From Acidobacteriota bacterium (GTDB lineage: Bacteria; Acidobacteriota; Terriglobia; Terriglobales; Acidobacteriaceae), in NCBI GenBank assembly GCA_021846065.1, contig JAJZCP010000083.1, positions 1 through 6,810 on the forward strand: DNA of 6,810 bases. The letters are read 5' to 3'. Shown here piece by piece: positions 1 to 6,302 of the stretch. The translations under genes and the position numbers were made by a program. A model generated the notes under the pieces. It ran no database searches, was not told where the DNA came from, and saw only the letters and a list, made by a program, of their open reading frames with translations. How positions within the stretch are numbered: the first letter of the stretch is position 1; every line of letters begins with the position of its first letter.

Positions 1-530
1 GCCTTCGAGCCGGAGATCACCGTCTGGTCCGGCGAATTGAAGTTTGCCGCAGAAACCACCTGTCCCGTCTCTGCGGCCACCTCGGTGCAGATCGCGGCAA
101 TTGTTGCCGCGTCCAGCGCCAGTACCGCAGCCATCGCGCCCTCGCCCGCTGGAACCGCCAGCTGCATCGCGCGCCCACGCGCTTTCACCGCGCGAACAGC
201 ATCGGCAAACCCAAGCGTCCCTGCCGCCACATGCGCCGACCACTCACCCAGCGAATGCCCTGCCGCCAGCCACGCATTCACGCCGTGCGCCGTCAACACG
301 CGATACGCCGCCACGGAAACCGTCAGAATCGCCGGCTGCGTATTCTCCGTCAACCGAAGCTCGTCTTCCGGACCCTCGAGAAAGACCCGGCTGAGCGCAA
401 ATCCCAGCGCTTCGTCGGCCTCCGCAAAGGTCTCCGCCGCCACTGGAAATGCCTCAGCCAGCGCACGGCCCATGCCAACCGCCTGTGAGCCTTGACCTGG
501 AAACAAAAGTCCTACGTTTTTCTTGCTCAT
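1..530 (-). CDS. fabD: Malonyl-CoA:ACP transacylase FabD, 5' part (cut by window edge)
   Basis: This enzyme moves the malonyl group from CoA to acyl carrier protein, supplying the extender unit of type II fatty acid synthesis in the cytoplasm. The first 176 residues are visible; the gene runs off the left edge. Seen: the N-terminal FPGQGSQ loop (residues 10-16), the nucleophile elbow GHSLGE with the active-site Ser at 93, the substrate Arg expected in the KARGR stretch (Arg118), and a C-terminal NFNSPDQ/VISG stretch typical of the family. The catalytic His (about 200) lies outside the window. The residue after GHSLGE is Trp where many homologues have Tyr, a mild variation. ATG at 530 is chosen because it puts FPGQGSQ at the usual distance from the N-terminus. 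The purine-rich AGAGGA sits only one base from the ATG, unusually close. The start follows the stop of the FliB-like gene by 12 bases, so translational coupling is likely. Confidence 0.95.
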   Translation of the reverse strand, partial: MSKKNVGLLFPGQGSQAVGMGRALAEAFPVAAETFAEADEALGFALSRVFLEGPEDELRLTENTQPAILTVSVAAYRVLTAHGVNAWLAAGHSLGEWSAHVAAGTLGFADAVRAVKARGRAMQLAVPAGEGAMAAVLALDAATIAAICTEVAAETGQVVSAANFNSPDQTVISGSK

Positions 531-542
531 ATCCTCTGCATT

Positions 543-2033
543 TTATGCCATTGCGCGGTCTTCCGGGTGACTGTTCCCTGTCCTTCCGGAGCACTCCAGC
601 AGCAGCCCCGCAAGACTGCCGGAATCTGTCCAGTGCACCTCGGCCAGCATCCTTGCCGCAGCCGCCAGAAATTCTGCATGATGATCTACCATGCGACTGT
701 AGTTCTGCACCAGACGCACGGCGTGCTCGGCCGAGAAGTCTGATCCTCGCGTTGCAGCCACACCAATCAGCAGCGTGCGAAGGACGACAAAATGCGTCAA
801 CAGCGCGTGGCAATCTTCCTCTGGATTGGGTTGATCCCAGTCCTTGCCAAAGGGAAATCCACTGCGATCCAGAGCATGTTCCAGATAGTTTTCAAGCAGC
901 CAGGGATGCGCTTCCACCCACGGCGCAAAAGCCTCACTCTCGGCTCGCAGCCAGGATGGAGCCAGGCTCTCCGGAGTCATCCCCGGCCGATAACCGATCC
1001 CATCCAGAAAAGCTTTGAAGTCATCCAGAAAGCGCAGGCTGTTCATCGCCCGCCCCAGCCGTTGATTCACCAGCCCAAGCGTCAACGCCAGTTGCATCGT
1101 CGCCTCACCTGCCACTTGCGCCAAAGCAGGAAGAATCGTCCCGGCTTGAGCCAGTCGGCAAAACTCCGCGAGCAGTGCTGGAAATTGTTTCGCTGCGCCG
1201 GAATCCCGGATCGGCAGCAAGGCCTGCATGCGGCATGCGAACACACTCATCAGCCAGAGACGTTCGCCGAGCGAATAGCGGCGATCACGCAGTAGCAGCC
1301 GCAGAAAGCTACGCGTCAGGACCAGAATCATTTCCGCAAATCGAGTCCCGTCGAAGTGGGCAGCATCGGAGGCAGCCATCGCACGCAAGCTCTGTTTCAC
1401 CAACGCGTCATACCCGGTCAGCAAACTGGGCGCAGCCGACAAATTGGACGCGGCGGTTTTCCCTCCAGAGACTCCAATCCTCTCCGTGCTTCCGGTCAGG
1501 AGCATCAGCCGAGCTGCCTCCGGGCAGGAGAGATGCAGGGTTGTCTCGATGCGTCCCGAGGGTAACTTTCGCGCTATGCGCGGATACGTCCGGCAGATTG
1601 GCGATAACGCTTCTTCCCCAAGAGTCTGCTGGATGCCACACCACTTTTCTTCCGTCAGAAACGGGCACTCCAGAGCCTCGTTCAGCAGAATCCGCGCATA
1701 CGACTGTTGCTCGCGCGGCTCTGGCAGCACGACTACGGACTGCTGCACCACCTGTCCCAGCAGGCTTTCGGCTGGAATCAACTGATAGCGCTCATATGTC
1801 GCCTGGTCCATCCGTAGATCCCATGCCTTGCAGCAGCTATCCTCGCAGGCCGGCCCAACACATTGAAAACCCACCGCATAGTCCAGCGGCGGAAGGATTG
1901 CTCCTGGCGCAAGTGGCAGAGAGCGCTTGTCGATCGGTGGCAGCACCGGAGGCAAGTCTGGAATCTGACCCAAACCTGGCACAACCGTCGGCAAACTCGG
2001 AACCTGCGTCGCGGGATGGGAAGATCGAGCCAT
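543..2033 (-). CDS. FliB-like lysine-N-methylase family protein
   Basis: The protein (496 aa) belongs to the FliB family, whose founding member methylates lysines of flagellin in enterobacteria. Family marks are a Cys cluster C58-x4-C63-x3-C67-C68 followed by KAW, then C123-PFL, W131-C132, LGEE, LSPIC147-RTYPR and a later C170. These conserved cysteines suggest a metal or Fe-S site (inference). About 45 N-terminal residues before the first Cys are rich in Pro and Leu, look disordered, and exceed what the family needs. The start is uncertain: ATG 2033 is the first in frame after an upstream stop, but no good Shine-Dalgarno sequence precedes it, and GTG codons lie inside the Pro-rich stretch. 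No flagellar gene is in view, so the substrate may not be flagellin. The gene lies 75 bases after the rhomboid-like gene and 12 before fabD on the same strand. Family call is fairly sure; the substrate is unknown. Confidence 0.82.
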   Translation of the reverse strand: MARSSHPATQVPSLPTVVPGLGQIPDLPPVLPPIDKRSLPLAPGAILPPLDYAVGFQCVGPACEDSCCKAWDLRMDQATYERYQLIPAESLLGQVVQQSVVVLPEPREQQSYARILLNEALECPFLTEEKWCGIQQTLGEEALSPICRTYPRIARKLPSGRIETTLHLSCPEAARLMLLTGSTERIGVSGGKTAASNLSAAPSLLTGYDALVKQSLRAMAASDAAHFDGTRFAEMILVLTRSFLRLLLRDRRYSLGERLWLMSVFACRMQALLPIRDSGAAKQFPALLAEFCRLAQAGTILPALAQVAGEATMQLALTLGLVNQRLGRAMNSLRFLDDFKAFLDGIGYRPGMTPESLAPSWLRAESEAFAPWVEAHPWLLENYLEHALDRSGFPFGKDWDQPNPEEDCHALLTHFVVLRTLLIGVAATRGSDFSAEHAVRLVQNYSRMVDHHAEFLAAAARMLAEVHWTDSGSLAGLLLECSGRTGNSHPEDRAMA

Positions 2034-2057
2034 GCACAGATTGCAGGCAGTTCACGA

Positions 2058-2082
2058 CCCATGCTGACGGGAGAAGCATGGG
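2058..2082. repeat. Inverted repeat between rhomboid-like and FliB-like genes
   Basis: Perfect 7-base arms, CCCATGC at 2058-2064 and GCATGGG at 2076-2082, enclose an 11-base loop. The repeat lies in the 75-base gap after the rhomboid-like stop and about 25 bases upstream of the FliB-like start. No T-run follows on either strand, so it is not a standard intrinsic terminator. It could be an operator, an RNA-processing site or chance. Confidence 0.35.
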
Positions 2083-2108
2083 AGAAAACTCATTCGACCC
2101 GCATCGCC

Positions 2109-2933
2109 TCAGTTCCAATGGCTTCGGTCGTTCCCCGAGTCTTGATCGTCCTCGATCAGACGGCCCTGGCTGTCAAACCGCACCGTCCGCCCCTGCTTGC
2201 GCATGTAGACCTCAAAGCGCGCCGCCGCACGTCGCCGCTTCCATCGGTAATACCGGTTTCGCAGCCCGTACCATCCTTCGCTCAGGCTGAAAAACAGCCC
2301 TTTGCGCGGCGCCAGACGAAGATACAGATACGCCGCCAGACCTCCGCCCAGTTGCGCAAATGCATAGATACGCTGGTCGCCAAAGGTCTCCGCCAGCGCA
2401 ATCAGACCATAGAGAATCGCCAGATACTTCGCCTTGATGCCGAGCACGAAAAAAAGCTGAAACTCCATCTCGCCGTAGAGGATTCCGATGGCCGTAATCA
2501 GCCCGAAGATGCCGCCCATGCACCCGGTCAGGATCGCCATATCGCCGTAGTGGCCGGTCGCCAGCTCCAGCGCATAGATGGCGACCGCGGTCAGAGCCGA
2601 GCCAATCACCGACGCCGCATACAACCCCATCACCCACTTGCCCGGATGGAACGATTCCAGAAAACCTGCGATGAACCAAAGTGAAAGCAGTTCCAGCGCC
2701 GTGCCCAGCAAGGAAAGATGGACAAAGCTGTAGGTCAGCGGCTGCCACAGCATTCCGTGCAGAAAATACGGCGGCAGCAACCCCAGCCAGCCCGGAAGCA
2801 ATCCACTACCCGGCAGATGCAGCGCACCAGCCACCAGCAGGACAAAATAGGCAGCCAGATTCCAAAGAATCAGCTTGCGTGTGGCTCCGGAAAACTCCGG
2901 AAAAGCGAACTGGACGGAACGATAGCCGGGCAT
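2109..2933 (-). CDS. Rhomboid-family membrane protein, predicted inactive (pseudoprotease)
   Basis: This 274-residue protein has the six-helix rhomboid plan: hydrophobic segments near 20-40, 68-92, 100-122, 132-152, 158-181 and 188-206, then a charged cytoplasmic tail. The loop WQPLTYSFVH (63-72) matches the rhomboid WR...T..F.H region. In active rhomboids a GxSG motif in helix 4 carries the Ser nucleophile and an AHxGG motif in helix 6 carries the His. Here the equivalents read GCMGG (137-141), with Met139 in the Ser position, and AQLGG (193-197), with Gln194 in the His position. Both members of the Ser/His dyad are therefore replaced while the surrounding Gly framework is kept. By analogy with Derlins and iRhoms it may bind or handle membrane proteins instead of cutting them (inference). 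The tail runs from a Lys/Arg-rich part (230-237) to an acidic end. ATG 2933 has an AAAGAG ribosome-site-like stretch a few bases upstream. It lies 60 bases after the peptidase stop. Confidence 0.85.
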   Translation of the reverse strand: MPGYRSVQFAFPEFSGATRKLILWNLAAYFVLLVAGALHLPGSGLLPGWLGLLPPYFLHGMLWQPLTYSFVHLSLLGTALELLSLWFIAGFLESFHPGKWVMGLYAASVIGSALTAVAIYALELATGHYGDMAILTGCMGGIFGLITAIGILYGEMEFQLFFVLGIKAKYLAILYGLIALAETFGDQRIYAFAQLGGGLAAYLYLRLAPRKGLFFSLSEGWYGLRNRYYRWKRRRAAARFEVYMRKQGRTVRFDSQGRLIEDDQDSGNDRSHWN

Positions 2934-2993
2934 GGGTCTCTTTCGTCAGGTTACATCCACACTTGCCGCGCTGTCATTCCGGGACGCGGGATT

Positions 2994-4508
2994 TTACTTC
3001 GCCGTTTCCCACGGATGCTTCGCGCCGCCGGGCGTTCCCGCAGGCACTTCCACCGTCGTCACAACGCTGGCATGTCCATCCGCATCCACCGTGCGCACAC
3101 CAAAGATTACATTGTCCTTGGAAACGGGCACCGTCACCAGGACCGGCTGCGCGCCCGATGCCGGAATAGCCTTGCCGTACTGCCAGTCCGCGGCATCCGT
3201 CACGCGCCACACCAGTTGATAGTGGAAGGCTCGGGAAGACTTTGGTTCCGGTGCATTCCAGCTCAGAGTGGTCCCGTTTTCCAGCCGTTCGGCATGGATT
3301 CGCAGGCCGCGCGGCGCGCTCGGTGCTGCGGCCAGCGTGGCCAGTGTCGCCGCATTCAGCCGCGCCACATTCGCCACATAGCGGAAGTCCACAAACTTCA
3401 GCAGATCGCCATACTGCACGCCGTTTTCCACGCGTACATTCTGGTGCTGATGGTCAAAGTTTTCTCGCCACTCCGTCACGCGCACTGCGGCAAACCCCTG
3501 TTGATTGAAGCTCATGTGGTCGCCGCCACGCAGATACCGATCCGGCCTGGCTACCAGAAACACCGTGAACTTCGGCTCGCCGTGCAGCCCGTTCAGATAC
3601 GTCCTTGCCGCGGCATCCATCGCGCGAGCAAGCTGCCGACTGGGCGCGTCGTCCATCAGCCCCAGTGCGCGAATGCGTCGCGTCTGCTCCGGCGTGGCCG
3701 TTGTCGGCACTCCCTCGGAGAAGACGCGGACCACGTCCTTTCGCTGCAGGCTGTCTCCCGGCGTCGTATCGCCGCCCACAATGTCGTTGTTCAGCACCCC
3801 GGCCAGATTCCATCCCTGGCTGCGCGCCAGCTCCGCCAGATGTCCGGACCCGTACAATCCCTGCTCTTCGCCGGCGACGGCGACAAAGATAAGCGTGCCC
3901 GGCCAGCCGGCTTTGCGGCTCGCTGCCGAGAGCACCCGCGCCGACTCCAGCGAAACCGCGACGCCGGAAGCATCATCGTTCGCACCTGGAGCCACCCCAT
4001 GATCGTCCATGATCGCAGTGTTGCGGGAGTCGTAGTGCCCGGTCACTAGAAAGATCGGTCCGTTTGGCTCGGTTCCGCGCAAAATCGCGTACACATTTGT
4101 AAGCGTCGTGGGTCGCGCCACACGACCCGACACCGGCTGCACAAAGGTATCGCGCTTCACCTCCAGGCATCCGCCACACTGCTGGCTGATCGACTCGAAC
4201 TGCGCGTAAATCCAATCCGCGGCCGCGGTCACGCCCTGTCCCTGCGGCAGGTCCGTCTCCATGCTCGAGAGCGTGCTGCGCGTGCCAAACGCAACCAGCG
4301 TCGCAATCGTCTTCTGGATCCGCGTTGCAGAAATCTGCCGCAGCGCCGCGGAGATTTGCGGGTCAGCCGGTGCGGCTGTCAGCGGCGCGCCATAGGCCCG
4401 ATAATCCGGCAGAACCTGCATCGTTGCGGCTTTCGACTGTTCTGACACACTCGCCGCACAGAGGACAACCGCGGCACACACTCCACCCATCCGACTCCAG
4501 CGTTTCAC
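2994..4508 (-). CDS. Secreted M28-family zinc aminopeptidase-like protein with C-terminal Fn3-like domain
   Basis: Predicted exported di-zinc exopeptidase of 504 aa, numbered from a GTG start at 4508. A signal peptide runs through residues 1-27: KRW..R, then a hydrophobic core to about 21, with likely cleavage near SKA/A. The M28 domain keeps all expected ligands: GHYDS with His158 and catalytic Asp160, GANDDASG with bridging Asp178, GEEQG with Glu214 (base) and Glu215 (ligand), NND with Asp242, and GDHMSF with His331. A CGGC pair (Cys111-Cys114) may form a disulfide. Residues about 398-489 (PRGLRI, LSWN, YQLVWR, FGVRTVD) resemble a fibronectin type III sandwich. An in-frame ATG at 4604 would add 32 hydrophilic residues before the signal peptide. 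The GTG is preferred because GGAGAGGA stands 8 bases before it. Substrate is unknown; peptide scavenging in the periplasm or outside the cell is likely. Confidence 0.9.
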   Translation of the reverse strand: MKRWSRMGGVCAAVVLCAASVSEQSKAATMQVLPDYRAYGAPLTAAPADPQISAALRQISATRIQKTIATLVAFGTRSTLSSMETDLPQGQGVTAAADWIYAQFESISQQCGGCLEVKRDTFVQPVSGRVARPTTLTNVYAILRGTEPNGPIFLVTGHYDSRNTAIMDDHGVAPGANDDASGVAVSLESARVLSAASRKAGWPGTLIFVAVAGEEQGLYGSGHLAELARSQGWNLAGVLNNDIVGGDTTPGDSLQRKDVVRVFSEGVPTTATPEQTRRIRALGLMDDAPSRQLARAMDAAARTYLNGLHGEPKFTVFLVARPDRYLRGGDHMSFNQQGFAAVRVTEWRENFDHQHQNVRVENGVQYGDLLKFVDFRYVANVARLNAATLATLAAAPSAPRGLRIHAERLENGTTLSWNAPEPKSSRAFHYQLVWRVTDAADWQYGKAIPASGAQPVLVTVPVSKDNVIFGVRTVDADGHASVVTTVEVPAGTPGGAKHPWETAK

Positions 4509-4516
4509 TGTTTTTA

Positions 4517-4524
4517 TCCTCTCC
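4517..4524 (-). promoter_or_regulatory. Shine-Dalgarno site deciding the GTG start of the M28 peptidase
   Basis: Read on the minus strand, GGAGAGGA is followed by eight bases (TAAAAACA) and then GTG AAA CGC. It is the only strong ribosome binding site near the 5' end of the gene, and it places a normal signal peptide at the N-terminus. This is why the upstream ATG at 4604 was not used. Confidence 0.75.
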
Positions 4525-4630
4525 GGCTCACGATCCCCATCTGCATCGGATACAGGACTCGACATGCTGCGGGGCTTGCCTGGGGCTTGACCACGGCCCG
4601 CCATTCACCTCAAACTAGCCAAGTCAGGGC

Positions 4631-4656
4631 TGCATCCTGATGCAATCATAAATTGC
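4631..4656. promoter_or_regulatory. Two overlapping inverted repeats in the divergent intergenic region
   Basis: TGCATC-CT-GATGCA (4631-4644) is a perfect 6-base palindrome with a 2-base centre. It overlaps GCAAT-CATAA-ATTGC (4642-4656), a second perfect inverted repeat. They lie between the divergently read M28 peptidase and the LysW-like gene, in the most AT-rich part of that gap. Position and symmetry suit an operator for a dimeric regulator, but no regulator gene is visible here and the function is inferred. Confidence 0.35.
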
Positions 4657-4665
4657 CGTGCCGCG

Positions 4666-4691
4666 ATTGCCGGACGGCTTCCGTCCGCAAT
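4666..4691 (+). promoter_or_regulatory. Leader stem-loop upstream of the LysW-like gene
   Basis: The 5' arm ATTGCCGGACGG (4666-4677), the CTT loop and the 3' arm CCGTCCGCAAT (4681-4691) form an 11-base-pair stem with one bulged C. The inner seven pairs are perfect and GC-rich. The structure ends ten bases before the GGAGGA ribosome binding site at 4702-4707. No T-run follows, so it is not a simple terminator. A translation-control or RNA-stability element is possible, but transcription across it is inferred, not shown. Confidence 0.5.
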
Positions 4692-4701
4692 CGAGATACC
4701 T

Positions 4702-4707
4702 GGAGGA
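4702..4707 (+). promoter_or_regulatory. Ribosome binding site of the LysW-like gene
   Basis: GGAGGA stands ten bases before ATG 4718. It supports that start over an in-frame ATG at 4658, whose 20 extra residues would be encoded by the hairpin region and do not resemble the zinc-ribbon family. Confidence 0.75.
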
Positions 4708-4717
4708 TTTACCCGCT

Positions 4718-4915
4718 ATGCCGGATTGTTCTGAGTGCGAAAGCCCGCTGGACATTGACGAAGAGATTGTCGAGGAAGGCGACATCGTGGTTTGTGATGA
4801 ATGCGGCGCGCAATATGAAATTGTTGCCATCGATCCGCTGGAACTGGCCGCTGTCGATCCCGATGACCTGGACGAGGAAGATGCAGACCTGTACGAGGAA
4901 GGCGAAGAAGAATGA
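4718..4915 (+). CDS. LysW-like acidic zinc-ribbon protein (possible amino-group carrier)
   Basis: A 65-residue cytoplasmic protein with two CxxC pairs, Cys4/Cys7 and Cys26/Cys29, spaced as in the LysW zinc ribbon. The core after the second pair (CGAQYEIVAIDPLEL, 29-43) also follows the LysW pattern. LysW proteins carry lysine or arginine precursors on the side chain of a C-terminal Glu within an EDWGE tail, and the many acidic residues dock biosynthetic enzymes. Here 14 of the last 26 residues are Asp or Glu and the chain does end in Glu, but the tail reads YEEGEEE, without EDWGE. Carrier activity is therefore uncertain; the protein could be a divergent carrier or a plain zinc-ribbon protein. 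No LysX, LysZ, LysY or LysJ-like partner is nearby. Its stop overlaps the next start (ATGA), which argues for joint translation with the exported protein. Confidence 0.8.
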   Translation: MPDCSECESPLDIDEEIVEEGDIVVCDECGAQYEIVAIDPLELAAVDPDDLDEEDADLYEEGEEE

Positions 4916-5298
4916 CCGCACCGGAATCATCCTCGGATCAACGTGGCGTCATCTTTCGCCGCGCTGTGTCCGTCTGCCTGCTTGCGCTGGCCTGCGGCAT
5001 TCTGCTGTCCACCCCTCTCACTCAAGCACAAAACTTCAGCCGTCGCGATATCGAGGGCATCGTCATCGATGATCACAGTCAAACCGTCAGCGGCGCGACT
5101 GTGTTTCTCGAAGACCTGAAGACCAAAAACATTCGCAGCTTCACCAGCACCGAGAAAGGCGACTTTCGCTTTGCCCAGATCGGAATGATTGACGACTATC
5201 AGGTATGGGCGCAAAAGGGAAAGCTCAAAAGCAGCGTGAAAGGCATCAGTTCCTTTGATTCACGCACAGAACTGCACTTTGAGCTGAAGCTGAAGTAG
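4912..5298 (+). CDS. Small exported protein with a carboxypeptidase-regulatory-like (CarbopepD_reg) domain
   Basis: The 128-residue product has an Arg-Arg N-region, a hydrophobic core (about 17-34) and an Ala-x-Ala-like cleavage site at TQAQ (37-40), so it is probably exported by signal peptidase I. The mature part (about 45-128) reads like a single carboxypeptidase-regulatory-like beta-sandwich: IEGIVIDDHSQTVSGATVFLED, then a TST..GDFRF strand pair, YQVWAQKG and a final FELKLK strand. Such domains are common at the N-terminus of TonB-dependent transporters and in cell-envelope proteins; here the domain stands alone. A Cys inside the hydrophobic core does not form a convincing lipobox. The start overlaps the LysW-like stop, and a GAGGAAGG ribosome site (4895-4902) lies inside that gene. 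The end is 8 bases from the convergent GluQ-RS stop. Role unknown; envelope or ligand binding is a guess. Confidence 0.8.
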   Translation: MTAPESSSDQRGVIFRRAVSVCLLALACGILLSTPLTQAQNFSRRDIEGIVIDDHSQTVSGATVFLEDLKTKNIRSFTSTEKGDFRFAQIGMIDDYQVWAQKGKLKSSVKGISSFDSRTELHFELKLK

Positions 5299-5306
5299 CT
5301 GTTTGT

Positions 5307-6302
5307 TTATGCCATCACCGGCATCGCCGCCGACAGAATATTCATCGGCGTCAGTCCACGCTGGCGCAGCGTGCGCAGCGCCAGAGCATCGTGGCGCTTG
5401 GCCAATCGCTGCCCGTTGTGATCCAGCACCAGCTCGCAGTGAAACCAGTTCGGCGCCGCGTAGCCCAGCGCGCGAAACAACAGAATCTGCCGCGCTGTGG
5501 ACTTCAGCAAGTCCGCGCCGCGCACCACTTCGCTGATCTCCATCATGCCGTCGTCGACCGTCGAAGCAAGCTGATAGCTTGGCACATTGTCGCGTCGCCA
5601 CACCAGAAAGTCTCCAAAATCCACACCGGCCACAAAACGCTGCGGTCCCAGATTCCGGTCCACAAACTCCACCGGCACGCCGTCCGGCACGCGAAAGCGC
5701 CAGTTCACATTCTGAGGCAGTAGCCGCGCGGACGTTGGCCCGGGAAGCTGCGCCAGCTCCACATCAAACGTCCGGCAGGTTCCCGGATAGATCGGCTCAT
5801 CGTCCGTGTCGATATTACGCAAGTCCCCGCCACGAGACTCCGCATCACGCAAGTCCCCGCCACGCAGCTGCATCCCATGCCCGGCTGAGCTATAGCTGGA
5901 ACGACTCTCATGCGGAGCCAGCGCGCTTCGCGACAGATCGCGACGCGAGCAGCGGCAGGGATAGACAAATCCTCGGCGAATCAGCTTGTGCAGCGCCGCC
6001 TCATAGTGTGGCAGGCGCTTGCTTTGCTGATACGGTCCCCGTTCGCCGCCCTTATCCGGACCCTCCTGCCAGCGAATGCCCAGCCAGCGCAGATCCTCGA
6101 TCGACGCCTCGGCATACTCGGCGCGGCTGCGCTCCGGGTCCAGATCATCCATGCGCAGAATCAGCGTTCCACCCGCATCGCGCGCCCGCTGGCTCGCCGT
6201 CCAGAAGGTTCGCGCATGGCCCACATGCAGCAGTCCGGTCGGCGACGGTGCCAGCCGTCCTCGATAACTGGTGCGCGCCTGCTGTGTCTTCTGTATCGCC
6301 AC
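5307..6302 (-). CDS. gluQ: Glutamyl-queuosine tRNA(Asp) synthetase (GluQ-RS)
   Basis: GluQ-RS is a shortened glutamyl-tRNA synthetase paralogue that activates glutamate and attaches it to the queuosine base at position 34 of tRNA(Asp). Seen in the 331 aa: RLAPSPTGLLHVGHA (16-30) with the HVGH signature, LRMDDLDPERS (49-59), the VDFGDFLVWRRD block (227-238), SEVVRGADL (257-265), and a KMSKS-like loop QRLAKRH (298-304). The anticodon-binding C-terminal half of GluRS is absent, as expected. Zinc ligands Cys116, Cys118, Tyr172 and Cys176 are present, but the space between the two pairs is much longer than in the E. coli protein because of an insertion with a decapeptide duplication. GTG 6302 is the earliest start giving a full domain. 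No clear ribosome site precedes it, so the exact start is moderately uncertain. It converges with the CarbopepD-like gene. Confidence 0.93.
   Translation of the reverse strand: MAIQKTQQARTSYRGRLAPSPTGLLHVGHARTFWTASQRARDAGGTLILRMDDLDPERSRAEYAEASIEDLRWLGIRWQEGPDKGGERGPYQQSKRLPHYEAALHKLIRRGFVYPCRCSRRDLSRSALAPHESRSSYSSAGHGMQLRGGDLRDAESRGGDLRNIDTDDEPIYPGTCRTFDVELAQLPGPTSARLLPQNVNWRFRVPDGVPVEFVDRNLGPQRFVAGVDFGDFLVWRRDNVPSYQLASTVDDGMMEISEVVRGADLLKSTARQILLFRALGYAAPNWFHCELVLDHNGQRLAKRHDALALRTLRQRGLTPMNILSAAMPVMA
5805..5864 (-). repeat. Tandem 30-base in-frame duplication inside GluQ-RS
   Basis: Two neighbouring 30-base units, 5835-5864 and 5805-5834, share an identical first 18 bases and then diverge. 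They encode RGGDLRDAES (147-156) and RGGDLRNIDT (157-166) in the GluQ-RS reading frame. The period is a multiple of three, so the frame is kept. It looks like a minisatellite-type expansion within a disordered, Gly/Arg/Asp-rich insert. Confidence 0.85.

Noticed and set aside
1175..2290. A 371-codon open frame on the plus strand
   Set aside because: It lies antisense to the well-supported FliB-like gene, with Ser/Arg/Pro-rich low-complexity sequence and no family motif.
2718..4049. A 443-codon open frame on the plus strand
   Set aside because: It lies opposite the M28 peptidase and rhomboid-like genes, has no recognisable domain and an Arg/His/Gln-rich composition typical of antisense frames in GC-rich DNA.
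4587..4615. Promoter-like TTGACC, 17-base spacer, TCAAAC before the LysW-like gene
   Set aside because: The -35 box is good but the -10 box matches the consensus at only three of six positions, so I do not call it.
5309..5324. Small hairpin ATGCC/GGCAT between the convergent CarbopepD-like and GluQ-RS ends
   Set aside because: Only five base pairs, inside the GluQ-RS coding end, and no T-run on either strand; not a credible terminator.
5805..5864. Repeats considered as a CRISPR-like array
   Set aside because: There are only two copies, they are directly tandem, in frame within GluQ-RS, and lack spacers.
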